Assembly (NCBI RefSeq): GCF_947258575.1
Contig: NZ_CAMYIV010000002.1
Span: 186,001-250,000, forward strand
DNA: 64,000 nucleotides
Origin: an uncultured Alcanivorax sp.
GTDB lineage: Bacteria > Pseudomonadota > Gammaproteobacteria > Pseudomonadales > Alcanivoracaceae
Direction of reading: 5' to 3'
The notes under the pieces were generated by a model that was given only the letters and a program-made list of their open reading frames with translations, did no database searches and had not been told where the DNA came from. Positions 53,377-63,463 of this stretch are shown piece by piece. The position numbers were made by a program, and so were the translations under genes. Every line of letters starts with the position of its first letter. Position 1 is the stretch's first letter.

Positions 53377-54411
53377 TTAGTTGTGCTTATGTAGCTCTTC
53401 GTTCAGGGCAATGGCGCTCTTGTTGGTGAGGCACTGCACGGCACCGCTGAGGGTGTCACGACGGAACAGCAAGTCGGACTGGCCAGCCAGGTCTCGGGCT
53501 TTCACGGTGTCCACGATTTCACCCTTGTCGTCCAGCAGCTGCACCTTGGAGCCGGAGGTGATGTACAGGCCGGCTTCGATGGTGCAACGGTCACCCAGGG
53601 GGATGCCGGTGCCGGCGTTGGCGCCCAGCAGGCAGCCTTCGCCCAGGGAAATGATGATGTTACCGCCACCGGACAGGGTGCCCATGGTAGAGGCGCCACC
53701 GCCGATGTCGGAGCCCTTGCCGACGAAAACGCCGGCAGAAATGCGGCCTTCGATCATGCCCGGGCCTTCGGTGCCGGCGTTAAAATTGATAAAGCCTTCA
53801 TGCATGATGGTGGTGCCTTCGCCCACGTAGGCGCCCAGACGGACCCGCGCGGTGTCGGCAATACGTACACCCTTGGGCACCACGTAGTCGGTCATCTTGG
53901 GGAACTTGTCTACGCTGTTCACTTCCAGCACCTTGCCATTCAGACGAGCCAGCAGCTGACGCTCGGGAAGCTCGTCCAGGTCCACGGCTCCTTCATTGGT
54001 CCAGGCCACATTGGGCAGCAGCGGGAACATGCCGGACAGGTTAACCCCGTGGGGCTTCACCAGACGGTGGGAGATCAGCTGCAGCTTCAGGTAGGCCTCC
54101 GGGGTGGATGCCGGTTCCGCATCGGTTTCCAGTACGGTGAGAACCACGGGACGGTCCGACTCCTGGAAGGCGACGGCATAGCTGGCTTCATGTTCAAAGC
54201 CGGCTTCACGCCATTCGCGGGCAATGTGCTGCACCTGACGGTGGGTCAGTTCGATGGCGGCATTGCCACCTTGATAACCCAGTTCTTCACGAATGACCTC
54301 GACCAGTTTGTCATCCGGGTTGAGAGCCGGATCGGGATAAAACACTTCCAGCCAGTTGTCGTTGCGGTTCTTGGTGCCGCAGCCCAGGGCGATGGCGAAA
54401 AAGTTGCTCAT
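53377..54411 (-). CDS. dapD: Tetrahydrodipicolinate N-succinyltransferase
   Basis: A 344-residue succinyltransferase of the left-handed beta-helix superfamily; hexapeptide turns are clear in [20 protein letters not shown] and [20 protein letters not shown]. The length is that of the long DapD type found in Pseudomonas and relatives, not the 274-residue enterobacterial form. It converts tetrahydrodipicolinate and succinyl-CoA to N-succinyl-2-amino-6-ketopimelate, the substrate of DapC. Confidence 0.94.
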   Translation of the reverse strand: MSNFFAIALGCGTKNRNDNWLEVFYPDPALNPDDKLVEVIREELGYQGGNAAIELTHRQVQHIAREWREAGFEHEASYAVAFQESDRPVVLTVLETDAEPASTPEAYLKLQLISHRLVKPHGVNLSGMFPLLPNVAWTNEGAVDLDELPERQLLARLNGKVLEVNSVDKFPKMTDYVVPKGVRIADTARVRLGAYVGEGTTIMHEGFINFNAGTEGPGMIEGRISAGVFVGKGSDIGGGASTMGTLSGGGNIIISLGEGCLLGANAGTGIPLGDRCTIEAGLYITSGSKVQLLDDKGEIVDTVKARDLAGQSDLLFRRDTLSGAVQCLTNKSAIALNEELHKHN

Positions 54412-54454
54412 GGTGTCCTCTCTAATGCGTCGGACGTCAGGCGTCTGACGTTTC

Positions 54455-54802
54455 TTAATTCAAAGTGTCTTTCCACTCGTCGGCTTTGAAACCGGCGAGG
54501 ATGAAATTGTCGTTTTGCAGAATCGGGCGTTTGATGATGGACGGATTCTCCGTCGCCACGGTAATCGCCTTTTCCGTGTTCATGGATTCCTTTACCGCAT
54601 CATCCAGATTTTTCCAGGTGGTGCCGCGCTTGTTGATAACGGTTTCCCAGCCCAGCGCTTCCAGCCACTGACGAAGACGTTGCTCGGGCACGCCTTCCTT
54701 CTTGTAGTCATGGAAGTGATAGACGATGCCGTTGTCATCCAGCCATTTCATGGCTTTCTTCATGGTATCGCAGTTCTTGATACCGAAGATTGTTAGTTCC
54801 AT
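54455..54802 (-). CDS. ArsC/Spx-family protein, YffB-like
   Basis: A 115-residue protein of the ArsC-like thioredoxin fold. GIKNCDTMKKAMKWLDDNGI carries the single N-terminal cysteine and KRPILQNDNFILAGF is the conserved C-terminal block with cis-proline region. It matches YffB rather than true arsenate reductase. YffB-like genes often sit beside dapC-dapE, as here, although a role in lysine synthesis is not established. Confidence 0.88.
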   Translation of the reverse strand: MELTIFGIKNCDTMKKAMKWLDDNGIVYHFHDYKKEGVPEQRLRQWLEALGWETVINKRGTTWKNLDDAVKESMNTEKAITVATENPSIIKRPILQNDNFILAGFKADEWKDTLN

Positions 54803-54819
54803 GGAAAACCTTAAAAACA

Positions 54820-54960
54820 GTTGAAAGTTTAAAGTTCAAAGTTGAAACGCAGACTTGGCCGTGCGAGTTTTTGCTCGGTACCCGCGATTAACGCGGGGTC
54901 GCGGGCAAGGAAATCATTACATCTCAAGAGGTTGCCGCGCTTTTCAACTTTCAACTTTTA
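54820..54960. repeat. Inverted nest of short repeats between dapC and the YffB-like gene
   Basis: GTTGAAAGTTTAAAGTTCAA (then AGTTGAAACG) faces CGCTTTTCAACTTTCAACTT (then TTA) at 54938-54960. The right arm contains the last codons and stop of dapC, so the repeat is partly coding. Confidence 0.7.
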
Positions 54961-56144
54961 CCTTGTAACTCATCCAGCAACGCCTTGATGCGTTTCGCCC
55001 CTTCCACACATTCTTCCAACGGTGCCACCAGCGCCATGCGTACCCGGTTCTTGCCCGGGTTTTTGCCATTCACTGTGCGTGACAGGTAGCGGCCGGGGAG
55101 TACGGTGACATTCTGCTCCGCTTGCAGGCGTTGGGCGAATTCCTCATCGGAAATCGGTGTTTTCGGCCACAGGTAAAAGCCGGCAGCCGGGGCGGATACC
55201 TTAAGAGGGCCGCCGAGAATGTCCAGTACCGCGTCGAATTTTTCCCGGTACAAAGCCCGGTTTTTTTCCACGTGGGTTTCATCATTCCAGGCGGCGATGC
55301 TGGCCAGCTGGTGGTGAATAGGCATGGCACAGCCGTGGTAGGTGCGATAGCGCAGGAAACCCTTGAGGATTTCGCTGTCACCGGCCACGAAGCCGGAACG
55401 CAGGCCGGGCAGGTTGGAGCGTTTGGACAGGGAGTGAAACACCACGCAGCGGCGATAGTCATCCCGGCCCAGTTCCGCACAGGCCTGCAGCAGGCCGGCG
55501 GGGGGCTTGTCCCGGTAGATTTCCGAATAGCACTCGTCCGAGGCGATCACGAAATCGTATTTATCCGCGAGCTGAATCAGGGCCTTGAGCTGGGCCTTGG
55601 TGAGCGTGGCGCCGGTGGGGTTGCCGGGTGTGCAGATAAACAGCAGCTGGGTACGAATCCAGGTGTCTTCGCTGACCGCATCAAAATCCGGCTGCATGCC
55701 AGTGTCGTCGGTGCAAGGCAGGTACATTGGCTCGCCACCGGCAAGCAAGGTGGCGCCTTCATAGATCTGGTAGAAGGGGTTGGGCATCAGCACCAGTGGC
55801 TGGCGCTGGCGATCGATGACAGCCTGGGTAAAGGCAAACAGGGCTTCCCGGGTGCCATTCACCGGCAGTACCTGGCTGGCGGCATCCACGCTGTTGAGGT
55901 GAAAGCGGCGCTTGAGCCAGGAGGCAATGGCGTCGCTCAGTTCCGGGATGCCGGCGGTGGTCGGGTAGCGCGACAGCAGGGCGCTGTTGTCGCGCAGCAC
56001 CTGTTGCACAAAGTCCGGCGAGGGATGCTTGGGTTCGCCAATGGACAGGGCAATGGGCGACTTGTCCGAGGCGGGCAAATCCTTGAACAGGAGTTTCAGT
56101 TTTTCAAACGGGTAAGGGTGCAACCGTTCCAGATCTGGGTTCAT
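54951..56144 (-). CDS. dapC: Succinyldiaminopimelate transaminase
   Basis: A 397-residue fold-type I aminotransferase. FICTPGNPTGATLTKAQLKAL and the PLP-lysine region FHSLSKRSNLPGLRSGF are clear, with DEFYSEIYR-like ASDECYSEIYRDKPP. Neighbouring dapD, dapE and glnD give the DapC assignment, which is the arrangement in Pseudomonas. It starts five bases after the glnD stop, so it is probably translationally coupled. The frame upstream of the ATG at 56144 is inside glnD. Confidence 0.92.
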   Translation of the reverse strand: MNPDLERLHPYPFEKLKLLFKDLPASDKSPIALSIGEPKHPSPDFVQQVLRDNSALLSRYPTTAGIPELSDAIASWLKRRFHLNSVDAASQVLPVNGTREALFAFTQAVIDRQRQPLVLMPNPFYQIYEGATLLAGGEPMYLPCTDDTGMQPDFDAVSEDTWIRTQLLFICTPGNPTGATLTKAQLKALIQLADKYDFVIASDECYSEIYRDKPPAGLLQACAELGRDDYRRCVVFHSLSKRSNLPGLRSGFVAGDSEILKGFLRYRTYHGCAMPIHHQLASIAAWNDETHVEKNRALYREKFDAVLDILGGPLKVSAPAAGFYLWPKTPISDEEFAQRLQAEQNVTVLPGRYLSRTVNGKNPGKNRVRMALVAPLEECVEGAKRIKALLDELQGKS

Positions 56145-56148
56145 AGGG

Positions 56149-58821
56149 TCAGGAGTTTCCGTTGTTCTTGTCGTCGAGTTCTTTGATGAGGGTTTCCTGC
56201 AGCTCCTGACACAGGGCCGGGTCGGAAACCGGGTCACCATCGAGATCGGTAATGAAAAAGACGTCTTCCACGCGCTCGCCGAGGGTGGCAATGCGGGCAT
56301 TCTGCACCAGTAGTTCAAAGCGCATGAAAATGCGGCCGATATGGGCGAGCAGGCCGGGGCGGTCCAGGGTCTGGATATCCACGGCGGTGCGGTCGTTGAC
56401 GATATCGTTGCTGATCAATACCTGGGTGGGGACATCGAAATGTTTGTGTCGACGAGGCATACGTCTGCTCACCGTGGAGGAGAAGCGTTCTGGATGCTTC
56501 AGGGTCTCGGTGAGCGTCTTGCGAATCTGCTCGATACGCGGCCAGTCCTCGCCAATCGGAGTGCCGTTCTCGTCCAGTACGATGTAGGTATCCAGGCTGA
56601 AGCCGTCGGCACTGGTAATGATGCGCGCGTCCATGATGGTCAGGCCCAGGGTGTCCAGGGCGTTCACCGTGGCGCTGAACAGATTGCGGGTGTCCGGGGT
56701 GTAGATAAAGATCTGCGAGCCGCCGGCCAGCACGCTTTGGCTGGATTCGCGGATCAGCACCAGTGGGTCTTCCGGGTCATCCCGGTCCAGCAGGGCTTCG
56801 GTATGCCAGGAGATATCCCGGGGTGTTTCGCGCAGGAAGTATTCGTCGCCGATATTGGCCCACAGGTTTTCGATTGCCCTGGGGTCGTGGTCCCGCTCGG
56901 TGAGCATCTTCATTGCCGCATCGCGGGTTTCGTCGATCCAGTCCTGTTTTTCCACCGGGTTGTTGAGGCCCCGGCGCAGGGCACGCTTGGTCTCCGTGTA
57001 GAGCTGACGCAGCAGGGAGGCGCGCCAGGAATTCCACAGGGTGGGGTTGGTGGCGTTGATGTCGGCCACGGTGAGCACGTAGAGATAATCCAGGTGCACC
57101 AGATCGCCCACCTTGCGGGCAAATTCGTAGACTACATCCGGGTCGGAGATGTCCTTGCGCTGGGCCGTCACGCTCATCATCAGGTGGCTTCTCACCAGCC
57201 AGGCCACCAGTTTGCCGTCCCAGGCGGTAAGCCCGTGACGCTGGCAGAAGGCAATGGCGTCTTCCGCGCCCAGTTCGGAATGGTCGCCGCCACGGCCTTT
57301 GGCGATGTCGTGGTAAAGACCGGCGGCATAGAGCAGTTCCGGCTTGGGCAGGCGATAGAACACCTCGCTGGCCAGGGGGAATTCCTCGCGCAGGTCTTCA
57401 TAGCGCAGCCGGCGCATGTTCTTGATCACCAGCAGGGTATGCGCATCCACGGTGTAGATGTGGAACAGGTCGTACTGCATCATGCCGATGATGCCGCCGA
57501 ACTCTGGCAGGTATTTGCCGAGAATACCGTAGCGCTTCATGCGCCGCAGCTGCGAGAACAGGGCGTGGGGGCTGCGCAGCAACTGCATGAACAGGCCGGT
57601 GTTTTCCGGGTCGTTGCGGAAGGCCTCGTTGATCTGTCGACGATTGTAGATCAGCGCGCGAACCGTAGAGGCACGAATCCCTTTAAGCTCCGGGTTCTGG
57701 GCCATCAGCACAAAGGCTTCCAGCAGGGCGCTGGGGTGTTTCTCGAAGACTTGCGGGCTGGTCACTTCCAGGTAGTCATTGCGGACCTGGAAGCGGCGGT
57801 TGAGTGGGCGCACCTGATCCGGCTTCTCGTTGTGCAGGATCACCTCATCGAACAGCTGCAGCAGCATCTCGTTGAGTACCGACAGGGCCAGCGCCACTCG
57901 GTAGAACCCTTTCATGAAATGTTCTACCGCCAGATTGGCACTGGAATCCTCGTGGCCCAGGCGGGTGGCGAGCTGGCGCTGATGATCGAATAGCAGCCGG
58001 TTTTCGTTGCGCTCGGTATGCACATGCAATTGCCAGCGCACCTCCCAGAGATAATCCAGGCACTTGCGCAGCACGCCGTATTCTTCAGCGGTGAGAAAGC
58101 CCACATCCACCAGGGCTTCCAGGCTGTCGGCATTGAAGTGGCGTTTGGCCACCCAGGCGATCATCTGCACATCGCGCAGGCCACCGGGGGCATTCTTCAG
58201 ATCCGGTTCCAGATTGTATTCGGTGTCATTGAAGCGCTTGTGGCGGGCTACCTGTTCCTGCCACTTGGCGGCGAAGAAGGCGGCGGAGTCCCACATGTGC
58301 TCGGGGCCGGTGCGCGCTTCCAGTTGTAGCCGAAGGGTGTCGCTGCCACCCAGGGTGCGCGCTTCCATGATATTGGTGGCAACGGTGATGTCTTCCCGGG
58401 CCAGATCCACGCATTCATCCAGAGTGCGCACCGCATGGCCGATTTCCAGGCCCATATCCCAGAGGAAGGCGACGAAACGCTCCAGGCTGTCGCGCAGGGT
58501 CTGATCCGGACTGTCGGCCATCAACACCAGCACATCCACATCAGAACAGGGGTGAAGCTCGGCCCGGCCATAGCCGCCCACGGCCACCAGTGCCACGCCA
58601 TCCCGGTCGGTGAGGCCGAACAGGGACCAGGCTGCAATCATTACCTGGTCCACCAGATCGGCCCGCGCGCGGACCAGTTCGGTAATGTCGGTGGAGGCAA
58701 AGGCCTGGTTGAGGCGCTCCTGACCCTGCTCCAGATACTGGCGGGCATACTGGCCCGGTTGGGCGCTTTCCTGGAGGGCCTCAAACAGTTGTTCCTGGGG
58801 CAGGGCGGGGGAGAAGGTCAT
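56149..58821 (-). CDS. glnD: [Protein-PII] uridylyltransferase/uridylyl-removing enzyme
   Basis: An 890-residue bifunctional nitrogen sensor. The nucleotidyltransferase domain has GGYGRAELHPCSDVDVLVL with the catalytic GxGR...DxD arrangement (about 81-99). The HD hydrolase domain has YHDIAKGRGGDHSELGAEDA. Two ACT domains near the C-terminus (NLFSATVNALDTLGLTIMDA; DRPGLLAHIGRIFMRFELLV) sense glutamine. Its substrate GlnK, with the target Tyr51, is encoded at 35388. It lies between map and dapC, as in many gammaproteobacteria. Confidence 0.97.
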   Translation of the reverse strand: MTFSPALPQEQLFEALQESAQPGQYARQYLEQGQERLNQAFASTDITELVRARADLVDQVMIAAWSLFGLTDRDGVALVAVGGYGRAELHPCSDVDVLVLMADSPDQTLRDSLERFVAFLWDMGLEIGHAVRTLDECVDLAREDITVATNIMEARTLGGSDTLRLQLEARTGPEHMWDSAAFFAAKWQEQVARHKRFNDTEYNLEPDLKNAPGGLRDVQMIAWVAKRHFNADSLEALVDVGFLTAEEYGVLRKCLDYLWEVRWQLHVHTERNENRLLFDHQRQLATRLGHEDSSANLAVEHFMKGFYRVALALSVLNEMLLQLFDEVILHNEKPDQVRPLNRRFQVRNDYLEVTSPQVFEKHPSALLEAFVLMAQNPELKGIRASTVRALIYNRRQINEAFRNDPENTGLFMQLLRSPHALFSQLRRMKRYGILGKYLPEFGGIIGMMQYDLFHIYTVDAHTLLVIKNMRRLRYEDLREEFPLASEVFYRLPKPELLYAAGLYHDIAKGRGGDHSELGAEDAIAFCQRHGLTAWDGKLVAWLVRSHLMMSVTAQRKDISDPDVVYEFARKVGDLVHLDYLYVLTVADINATNPTLWNSWRASLLRQLYTETKRALRRGLNNPVEKQDWIDETRDAAMKMLTERDHDPRAIENLWANIGDEYFLRETPRDISWHTEALLDRDDPEDPLVLIRESSQSVLAGGSQIFIYTPDTRNLFSATVNALDTLGLTIMDARIITSADGFSLDTYIVLDENGTPIGEDWPRIEQIRKTLTETLKHPERFSSTVSRRMPRRHKHFDVPTQVLISNDIVNDRTAVDIQTLDRPGLLAHIGRIFMRFELLVQNARIATLGERVEDVFFITDLDGDPVSDPALCQELQETLIKELDDKNNGNS

Positions 58822-58849
58822 GAATGTCCTGTGGTGGTGTTGCGGGCAT

Positions 58850-58874
58850 GCCAGTCACCATTACGGTGACTGGC
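58850..58874 (-). other. Hairpin between map and glnD
   Basis: GCCAGTCACC and GGTGACTGGC pair around ATTAC in the 76-base gap. No T tract follows, so it may attenuate rather than end transcription from map into glnD, or stabilise the map message. Confidence 0.45.
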
Positions 58875-58897
58875 AGGAAACCGGTTGGCGGCCCGTG

Positions 58898-59692
58898 TCA
58901 GTACAAATCGGTCTCTTCGCTGCGGGCGGTGAGAACTTCGTAACCATCGGCGGTTACCGCGATGGTGTGCTCCCACTGAGCAGACAATTTGCGATCCTTG
59001 GTGACCACGGTCCAGTTGTCCGGCAGCAGCTTGTTCGCGGCCTTGCCGGCATTGATCATGGGTTCAATGGTGAACACCATGCCTTCCTGTAATTCAAGAC
59101 CCGTGCCAGGCTTGCCGTAATGCACCACCTGGGGCTCTTCATGGAAGCCCTCGCCGATGCCATGGCCGCAATATTCGCGTACCACCGAGAAGCGTTCACC
59201 CTCGGCCATTTTCTGGATGCGGTTGCCGATGTCACCCAGACGGACACCGGGTTTGACCATTCTGATGCCGGCCATCATGCATTCGCGGGTGGTTTCTACC
59301 AGCCGGCGGGCCAGTACCGAGGGCTCTCCCACATAAAACATCTTGGAGGTATCGCCGTGCCAGCCATCCTTGATCACGGTGACGTCGATATTGACGATGT
59401 CGCCGTTCTTGAGGGCTTTGCGGTCATTGGGAATGCCATGGCAGACCACGTGGTTCACTGAGGTACAGACGGATTTCGGGAACGGAATGCGACCCGGCGC
59501 GCCGCCATAACCCAGGCAGGCGGGGATGGCCTGCTGCTTGTTGACGATATGATCGTGGCAGATGCGGTCCAGTTCCTCGGTGGTGACCCCCGCCTTGACG
59601 TGCTCGCCGATCATCTCCAGGACTTCGGCGGCCAGTTTGCCCGCTTCGCGCATTTTGGCGATCTGTTCGGGGGTTTTGATGACAACATTCAT
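58898..59692 (-). CDS. map: Methionine aminopeptidase, type I
   Basis: A 264-residue type Ia enzyme that removes the N-terminal methionine of new proteins. The metal ligands lie in GDIVNIDVTVIKDGWHGDTSKMF (two aspartates), YCGHGIGEGFHEEPQ (histidine), FTIEPMIN and QWEHTIAVT (glutamates). It is divergent from rpsB, the usual gammaproteobacterial arrangement, with 296 bases between the starts. Confidence 0.97.
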   Translation of the reverse strand: MNVVIKTPEQIAKMREAGKLAAEVLEMIGEHVKAGVTTEELDRICHDHIVNKQQAIPACLGYGGAPGRIPFPKSVCTSVNHVVCHGIPNDRKALKNGDIVNIDVTVIKDGWHGDTSKMFYVGEPSVLARRLVETTRECMMAGIRMVKPGVRLGDIGNRIQKMAEGERFSVVREYCGHGIGEGFHEEPQVVHYGKPGTGLELQEGMVFTIEPMINAGKAANKLLPDNWTVVTKDRKLSAQWEHTIAVTADGYEVLTARSEETDLY

Positions 59693-59775
59693 GAGACTTG
59701 AGGAAACTCCAGCTATTTCAGTGGGTTGAGCGGGCTAGGGGCGGTGCTCTCTGTGCCGGCAATGCGCCTTTGGCG

Positions 59776-59804
59776 TTGCCCGCGAAAGGCGTCTGTGGTA
59801 TAAA
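59776..59804 (+). promoter_or_regulatory. Sigma-70 promoter of rpsB-tsf
   Basis: TTGCCC and TATAAA are separated by exactly 17 bases. Transcription would start near 59811, giving an rpsB leader of about 178 bases. The leader is GC-rich and could hold the structure by which S2 represses rpsB in other gammaproteobacteria, but I did not identify the fold. Confidence 0.65.
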
Positions 59805-59988
59805 GCGCGCGCTTTCCCGCTCACTGTCGGCCCTGTGGCAACAAGTGCCGCATTGTAACCGTCGTTGGGTGGGGAAGGAAATCACACATGCCCCGTCACA
59901 TAGCCCCGGGTGCCGGCTTTCCTGTTTAAGGTTGCTGGTTGGGTTTATGCGGGGGCGTGGAGGCCTAACCCAAAGTGGAGTATTAACA

Positions 59989-60747
59989 ATGTCCAGCGTA
60001 ACTATGCGCGATATGCTGAAGGCCGGTGTGCACTTCGGCCACCAGACCCGTTACTGGAACCCGAAGATGAACGCTTACATCTTTGGCGCCCGTAACAAGA
60101 TTCACATCATCAACCTGGAAAAGACCCTGCCTCTGTTCAACGACGCCATGGCGTTCCTGAACAAGCTGGCTGCCAGCAACAACAAGATCCTGTTTGTTGG
60201 CACCAAGCGTGCAGCGCAGAAAGCGGTGAGCGAAGAAGCTCAGCGTTGCGGTATGCCCTACGTTGATCACCGTTGGTTGGGCGGCATGCTCACCAACTGG
60301 AAAACGATCCGTCAGTCCATCAAGCGGTATCGCGAGCTGGAAGCCCAGTTCCAGGACGGTACCTTTGACAAGCTGACCAAGAAAGAAGCCCTGATGCGCA
60401 AGCGTGAGATGGACAAGCTTGAGCGTTCCATCGGTGGTATCAAGGACATGGGCGGCCTGCCCGATGCCCTGTTCGTGATCGACGTGGATCACGAAGACAT
60501 TGCCCTGCAGGAAGCCCGCAAGCTGGGTATTCCGGTTGTAGCGGTAGTGGACACCAACTCCAACCCGGATGGCGTAGATTACGTGATCCCGGGTAACGAC
60601 GACGCCATCCGTGCTATTCAGCTGTACGTGAAAGCGGCGGCCGACACCATTCTGGAAGGCAAGCAGTACGCCCAGAACCAGACCGGTGGTGAAAGCGAAT
60701 TCGTCGAGGTAGCCGACGAGGCCGAAGGCGAGAAAGCCGAAGGTTGA
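59989..60747 (+). CDS. rpsB: 30S ribosomal protein S2
   Basis: A 252-residue S2 protein: [53 protein letters not shown] and [20 protein letters not shown] are family blocks. The acidic C-terminus ([16 protein letters not shown]) is the variable tail. The start at 59989 follows GGAG; the longer frame to 59698 is leader and promoter. Confidence 0.97.
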   Translation: MSSVTMRDMLKAGVHFGHQTRYWNPKMNAYIFGARNKIHIINLEKTLPLFNDAMAFLNKLAASNNKILFVGTKRAAQKAVSEEAQRCGMPYVDHRWLGGMLTNWKTIRQSIKRYRELEAQFQDGTFDKLTKKEALMRKREMDKLERSIGGIKDMGGLPDALFVIDVDHEDIALQEARKLGIPVVAVVDTNSNPDGVDYVIPGNDDAIRAIQLYVKAAADTILEGKQYAQNQTGGESEFVEVADEAEGEKAEG

Positions 60748-60812
60748 TCCGTCGAGGCAGGCCCCCGCGGCCTGCCTGTATTACCGAAACTTACCAAATT
60801 GAGAGGATAATC

Positions 60813-61691
60813 ATGGCTGCTGTAACTGCTGCAATGGTTAAGGAGCTTCGCGAGCGTACCGGTCTTGGCATGATGGAGTGCAAGAAGGCGCTGGTGGAAG
60901 CGGATGGCGATATCGAAAAAGCCATTGATGATATGCGTAAGTCCGGTCAGGCCAAAGCGGCCAAGAAAGCCGGTCGTACCGCCGCGGAAGGCGGTGTCGT
61001 GGTTGCGACCAACGATGCCAACACCGTGGCTGTCATGGTGGAAATCAACTCTGAAACCGATTTCGTTGCTCGTGATGACAACTTCCTGGGTTTCTGTGAC
61101 AAAGTCGCTGGCGCAGCTCTGGCTGCTGGCGAAACTGACGCCGCCAAAATTGGCGAGCTGAAGCTGGAAGATGGCTCCACCGTTGAAGAGGCGCGTCAGG
61201 CGCTGGTTCAGAAGATCGGTGAGAACATCCAGATCCGTCGTGCGGCCAAGCTGGAAGCAGAAGGCGCCATCGGCGCTTACGTCCATGGCGGTCGTATCGG
61301 TGTACTGGTGGCCCTGAAGGGCGGCGATGCCGAGCTGGGTAAAGATGTGGCCATGCATGTGGCTGCGGTTAACCCGATGGTGATCAGCGGTGATCAGGTT
61401 CCGGCTGAAGTGCTGGAAAAAGAGAAAGAGATCATCCGTGCCCAGCCTGATATGGAAGGCAAGCCGGCTGAGATCGTCGAGAAGATGCTCGGCGGCCGGA
61501 TCAACAAGTACCTGAAAGAGGTTAGCTTGCTGGATCAGCCGTTCGTGAAGGACCCCAATACCTCTGTAGGTGCCTTGGTGAAGGGTGCTGGCGCCGAGAT
61601 CGTCGCTTTCGAGCGTCTGGTTGTGGGCGAAGGTATTGAGAAAGAAGAAGTCGATTTTGCTGCCGAGGTACAGGCTGCGGCCAAAGGCTGA
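60813..61691 (+). CDS. tsf: Translation elongation factor Ts
   Basis: A 292-residue EF-Ts, the nucleotide exchange factor for EF-Tu. [19 protein letters not shown] is the N-terminal UBA-like region and [14 protein letters not shown] contains the TDFV motif that contacts EF-Tu. GAGAGGA precedes the ATG. The 65-base gap from rpsB and the terminator after tsf define the rpsB-tsf unit. Confidence 0.97.
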   Translation: MAAVTAAMVKELRERTGLGMMECKKALVEADGDIEKAIDDMRKSGQAKAAKKAGRTAAEGGVVVATNDANTVAVMVEINSETDFVARDDNFLGFCDKVAGAALAAGETDAAKIGELKLEDGSTVEEARQALVQKIGENIQIRRAAKLEAEGAIGAYVHGGRIGVLVALKGGDAELGKDVAMHVAAVNPMVISGDQVPAEVLEKEKEIIRAQPDMEGKPAEIVEKMLGGRINKYLKEVSLLDQPFVKDPNTSVGALVKGAGAEIVAFERLVVGEGIEKEEVDFAAEVQAAAKG

Positions 61692-61717
61692 GGTTGAGCA
61701 CTGATCGATGACCAAAG

Positions 61718-61755
61718 AACGCCTTGCTGGCGAGATCAGCAGGGCGTTTTTTTCG
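61718..61755 (+). terminator. Terminator after tsf
   Basis: AACGCCTTGCTG and CAGCAGGGCGTT pair with one mismatch around GCGAGAT and are followed by seven T. The remaining bases to 61955 hold the pyrH promoter and no recognisable gene. Confidence 0.85.
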
Positions 61756-61955
61756 CCTGTTGACAGGCTGTTACGGGCGATTCAGGGAAAAGCGCTTGCA
61801 ACCATCGTGCGGGGCGGTACTGTGCTAGCAGACCATATACCGACGCGGGATGAGCGCAGCGTAAAGGCCGGACTGGCAGCAGCTGCCAGGCCGGTAACAG
61901 TGTAAAAGCGGGTATTCATGGGTGGCGCTTTCTTATGAGTGGTGGAGAACAAGAC

Positions 61956-62690
61956 ATGCCGACGAACAAGGAGCGCTCGCCGCGCTATAACCGGATTCTG
62001 CTCAAGCTGAGCGGTGAAGCGCTGGCGGGTGACGAGGGCTTCGGGATTGATCCCAAAGTACTGGATGCGATTTCCCTGGAAATCGGTCAGCTCGTCGGTA
62101 TCGGGGTCCAGGTGGGCCTGGTAGTGGGTGGTGGTAATCTGTTCCGCGGCGCGGCGTTGCAAAGCGCTGGTCTGGACCGGGTGGCAGGTGACCATATGGG
62201 CATGCTGGCGACGGTGATGAACGGCCTGGCGCTGCGTGATGCACTGGAGCGGTCCAATATCCGCACTCGTCTGATGTCGGCGATCCCCATGAGCGGGGTG
62301 GTGGAGCATTATGATCATCGTAATGCCAATCGCCATCTCAAGAATGGAGAAGTAGTGATCTTCTGTGCCGGCACCGGCAACCCCTTCTTTACCACCGATT
62401 CTGCGGCCTGTCTGCGCGGTATCGAGATCAGTGCCGATGTGGTTCTCAAGGCCACCAAGGTGGATGGCGTCTATAGTGATGATCCGCAGAAAAATCCGGC
62501 GGCAATCAAGTATGACACCTTGACCTATGACGAGGTGCTGGATAAAAAGCTTGGAGTCATGGATCTGACGGCTATCTGTCTGTGCCGCGATCACTCCATG
62601 CCTCTGCGTGTGTTTGATATGAACAAGAAGGGTGCGCTGCTGAACCTGATGCTGGGTGGCAGCGAAGGGACCCTGGTAGAGGCCGGTTAA
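61956..62690 (+). CDS. pyrH: UMP kinase
   Basis: A 244-residue hexameric UMP kinase of the amino-acid-kinase fold: [60 protein letters not shown] and [14 protein letters not shown] chose ATG 61956 ([15 protein letters not shown]) because GGAG lies about nine bases before it and the length then fits the family; ATG 61935 is the alternative. Confidence 0.95.
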   Translation: MPTNKERSPRYNRILLKLSGEALAGDEGFGIDPKVLDAISLEIGQLVGIGVQVGLVVGGGNLFRGAALQSAGLDRVAGDHMGMLATVMNGLALRDALERSNIRTRLMSAIPMSGVVEHYDHRNANRHLKNGEVVIFCAGTGNPFFTTDSAACLRGIEISADVVLKATKVDGVYSDDPQKNPAAIKYDTLTYDEVLDKKLGVMDLTAICLCRDHSMPLRVFDMNKKGALLNLMLGGSEGTLVEAG

Positions 62691-62811
62691 TCCCCGGCTG
62701 AAGCTGTTGGAAGTTTTTTTGTTGTCCGCCCTGCGGACGTTGCATAACAAGGGTCTGGTTGGCGTCTCGAGGCTTTCCAGGCTCTGCTGAAAAGAAAGGC
62801 GAGGAATAACG

Positions 62812-63369
62812 GTGATTGACGATATTCGCAAAGATGCAGAATCCCGCATGAAGAAGAGCCTGGCTGCGCTGGATACCGCGCTGAAACGTGTGCGTACCGG
62901 TCGTGCCCACCCCAGTCTGCTGGACAATATCACGGTGGATTACTATGGCGCGGAGACGCCGCTGCAGCAGTTAGGCAATATCTCCGTGGAAGAGGGGCGC
63001 ACCCTGACCATCTCTCCCTTCGACAAGAGCCTGATCCCGCAGATTGAGCGGGCCATCATGACCTCTGACCTGGGTCTGAACCCGTCCACCTCCGGTAGCC
63101 TGATCCGGCTACCGTTGCCGCCGCTGACCGAGGAAACCCGTCGGGACCTGGTCAAGGTGGTCCGGGCTGAAGCCGAGCAGGCACGGGTATCCGTACGCAG
63201 CGTCCGCCGTGACGCCAACAGCGACCTGAAAGAGCTGCTCAAGGAAAAGGAAATTTCCGAAGATGAAGAGCGTCGCGGCGAAGAGCTGATCCAGCAGCTC
63301 ACCGACAAGATGGTGGTGGAAGTGGATCGCGTGCTGAAAGAGAAAGAAGAGGAATTGATGACCGTTTAA
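62812..63369 (+). CDS. frr: Ribosome recycling factor
   Basis: A 185-residue RRF that, with EF-G, splits post-termination ribosomes. [40 protein letters not shown] and [20 protein letters not shown] are family blocks. The start is GTG, after GGCGAGGAATAAC. The order pyrH-frr-uppS is conserved across proteobacteria. Confidence 0.97.
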   Translation: MIDDIRKDAESRMKKSLAALDTALKRVRTGRAHPSLLDNITVDYYGAETPLQQLGNISVEEGRTLTISPFDKSLIPQIERAIMTSDLGLNPSTSGSLIRLPLPPLTEETRRDLVKVVRAEAEQARVSVRSVRRDANSDLKELLKEKEISEDEERRGEELIQQLTDKMVVEVDRVLKEKEEELMTV

Positions 63370-63463
63370 TACAACCGGTCATCGTTCACGGATGCGGGCT
63401 GTGACCTGAAGCCAAGGATTCAGGTGTGCGTCAGCCCGCTTTTTGTTATTTGGCGGATGCAGT

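Noticed and set aside
56341-57993. 550-codon open frame on the plus strand
   Set aside because: It is antisense to glnD and rich in Gly, His and Gln, typical of shadow frames.
61708-61905. 65-codon frame between tsf and pyrH
   Set aside because: It includes the tsf terminator stem and T tract and has no ribosome site.
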